This document shows, piece by piece, positions 4,793 through 5,016 of a DNA stretch of 5,016 bases. The stretch covers positions 1 to 5,016 of the forward strand of contig CAMYMY010000294.1 in NCBI GenBank assembly GCA_947259625.1, written 5' to 3'. Numbering within the stretch: the stretch's first letter is position 1; each line of letters starts with the position of its first letter. The notes beneath the pieces are model-generated. The model did not search any database and was not told where the DNA came from. It was given only the letters and a program-made list of their open reading frames with translations. The position numbers and the translations under genes are program-made. Origin of the DNA: an uncultured Kiloniellales bacterium (GTDB taxonomy: Bacteria > Pseudomonadota > Alphaproteobacteria > Kiloniellales > JAKSDN01).

Positions 4793-4869
4793 GCGCGATT
4801 CGCCCGGGGGCCGGGCCTCCGGCGGCGGACGGCGCTGCCCGCGATCGGCGGCCATCACTTAGAAATTCC

Positions 4870-4925
4870 TTAACTCCGGCGCGCTAACACATCAAATGCG
4901 AGAGGCCTTTTTGTCGCTCTCTCGC
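4870..4925 (+). promoter_or_regulatory. Weak promoter candidate and leader hairpin before the last gene
   Basis: TTAACT (4870-4875), 16 bases and TCAAAT (4892-4897) each match consensus at four of six positions. Directly after, GCGAGAG (4898-4904) and CTCTCGC (4919-4925) can pair as a 7-bp stem around a 14-nt loop that includes TTTTT. If the promoter is real, the hairpin lies across the start of the transcript. The rest of 4793-4981 holds a GC-rich stretch with a short inverted repeat (GCCCGG 4802-4807 with CCGGGC 4811-4816) and no recognisable gene. Confidence 0.25.
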
Positions 4926-4981
4926 CCGATTGTGTCCAGTCCTTCGCCGAAATTGCCGCGTGAAATCGTGAGAGCGCGACC

Positions 4982-5016
4982 ATGCAGCCGATCACCTACC
5001 ATGTCGATCGAAAGGC
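4982..5016 (+). CDS. Start of an unidentified protein (partial)
   Basis: ATG at 4982 opens a frame reading MQPITYHVDRK before the window ends. GTGAGAG at 4968-4974, seven bases upstream, is a plausible ribosome-binding site. Eleven residues are too few to assign a family. Another frame beginning with ATG at 4896 (also containing ATG at 5001) is open to the edge as well, so the true start and frame are not certain. Confidence 0.4.
   Translation, partial: MQPITYHVDRK

Noticed and set aside
4549..4873. Small overlapping open frames in the gap after the LysR-type gene (4549-4746 and 4565-4873)
   Set aside because: Their composition follows the hairpins, the frame ending at 4873 crosses the T8 terminator, AAGGAG at 4607-4612 has no start codon at proper spacing, and neither protein is recognisable.
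4896..5016. ATG at 4896 with a frame open to the window edge
   Set aside because: It overlaps the candidate -10 box and a hairpin and has no clear ribosome-binding site; the start at 4982 is better placed, though the choice cannot be settled here.
1..5016. Mobile element, CRISPR array or defence system
   Set aside because: No transposase, integrase, spaced direct repeats, restriction enzyme or toxin-antitoxin motif is visible; the genes are conserved housekeeping and regulatory types.

Overview
The window is GC-rich (roughly two-thirds G+C) chromosomal DNA from an alphaproteobacterium, most likely a Rhodospirillales-type lineage. The basis is the carB-greA adjacency, the presence of an ELM1-family (DUF1022) protein typical of Alphaproteobacteria, the trxB-LysR pair, and the protein sequences themselves. 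I see no transposase, phage gene, CRISPR array or tRNA/rRNA gene. The coding part looks like ordinary core chromosome.

Layout, left to right: the 3' end of carB (large subunit of carbamoyl-phosphate synthase), then greA (transcript-cleavage factor), both on +. A convergent Lrp/AsnC-family regulator follows on -, with a perfect 9-bp hairpin filling the gap between the two stop codons. A 145-bp divergent promoter region separates it from an ELM1-family protein on +, then come trxB (thioredoxin reductase) and a LysR-family regulator, both on +. The last 509 bases after the LysR gene are non-coding until a gene start at 4982 that is cut off by the window edge.

The most interesting part is 4508-4981. 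It contains a promoter-like sequence (TTGGCA, 17-bp spacer, TATTTA), then a perfect CTGC-N3-GCAG inverted repeat matching the published binding motif of PhaR (polyhydroxyalkanoate regulator), then a run of perfect hairpins and a textbook intrinsic terminator (9-bp stem plus eight T). Together these predict an orphan structured small RNA of about 155 nt. Three of its hairpins abut with no linker, one has a UUCG tetraloop, and a CCUCCC anti-Shine-Dalgarno stretch lies in the only long unpaired linker. I do not recognise it as a known RNA family (not tRNA, tmRNA, SRP RNA or RNase P RNA; 6S RNA looks unlikely).

Functionally, the genes cover pyrimidine/arginine precursor synthesis (carB), transcription elongation (greA), thiol redox (trxB) and two regulators of unknown targets. 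Apart from carB-greA they are probably a neighbourhood of separate transcription units rather than one pathway.
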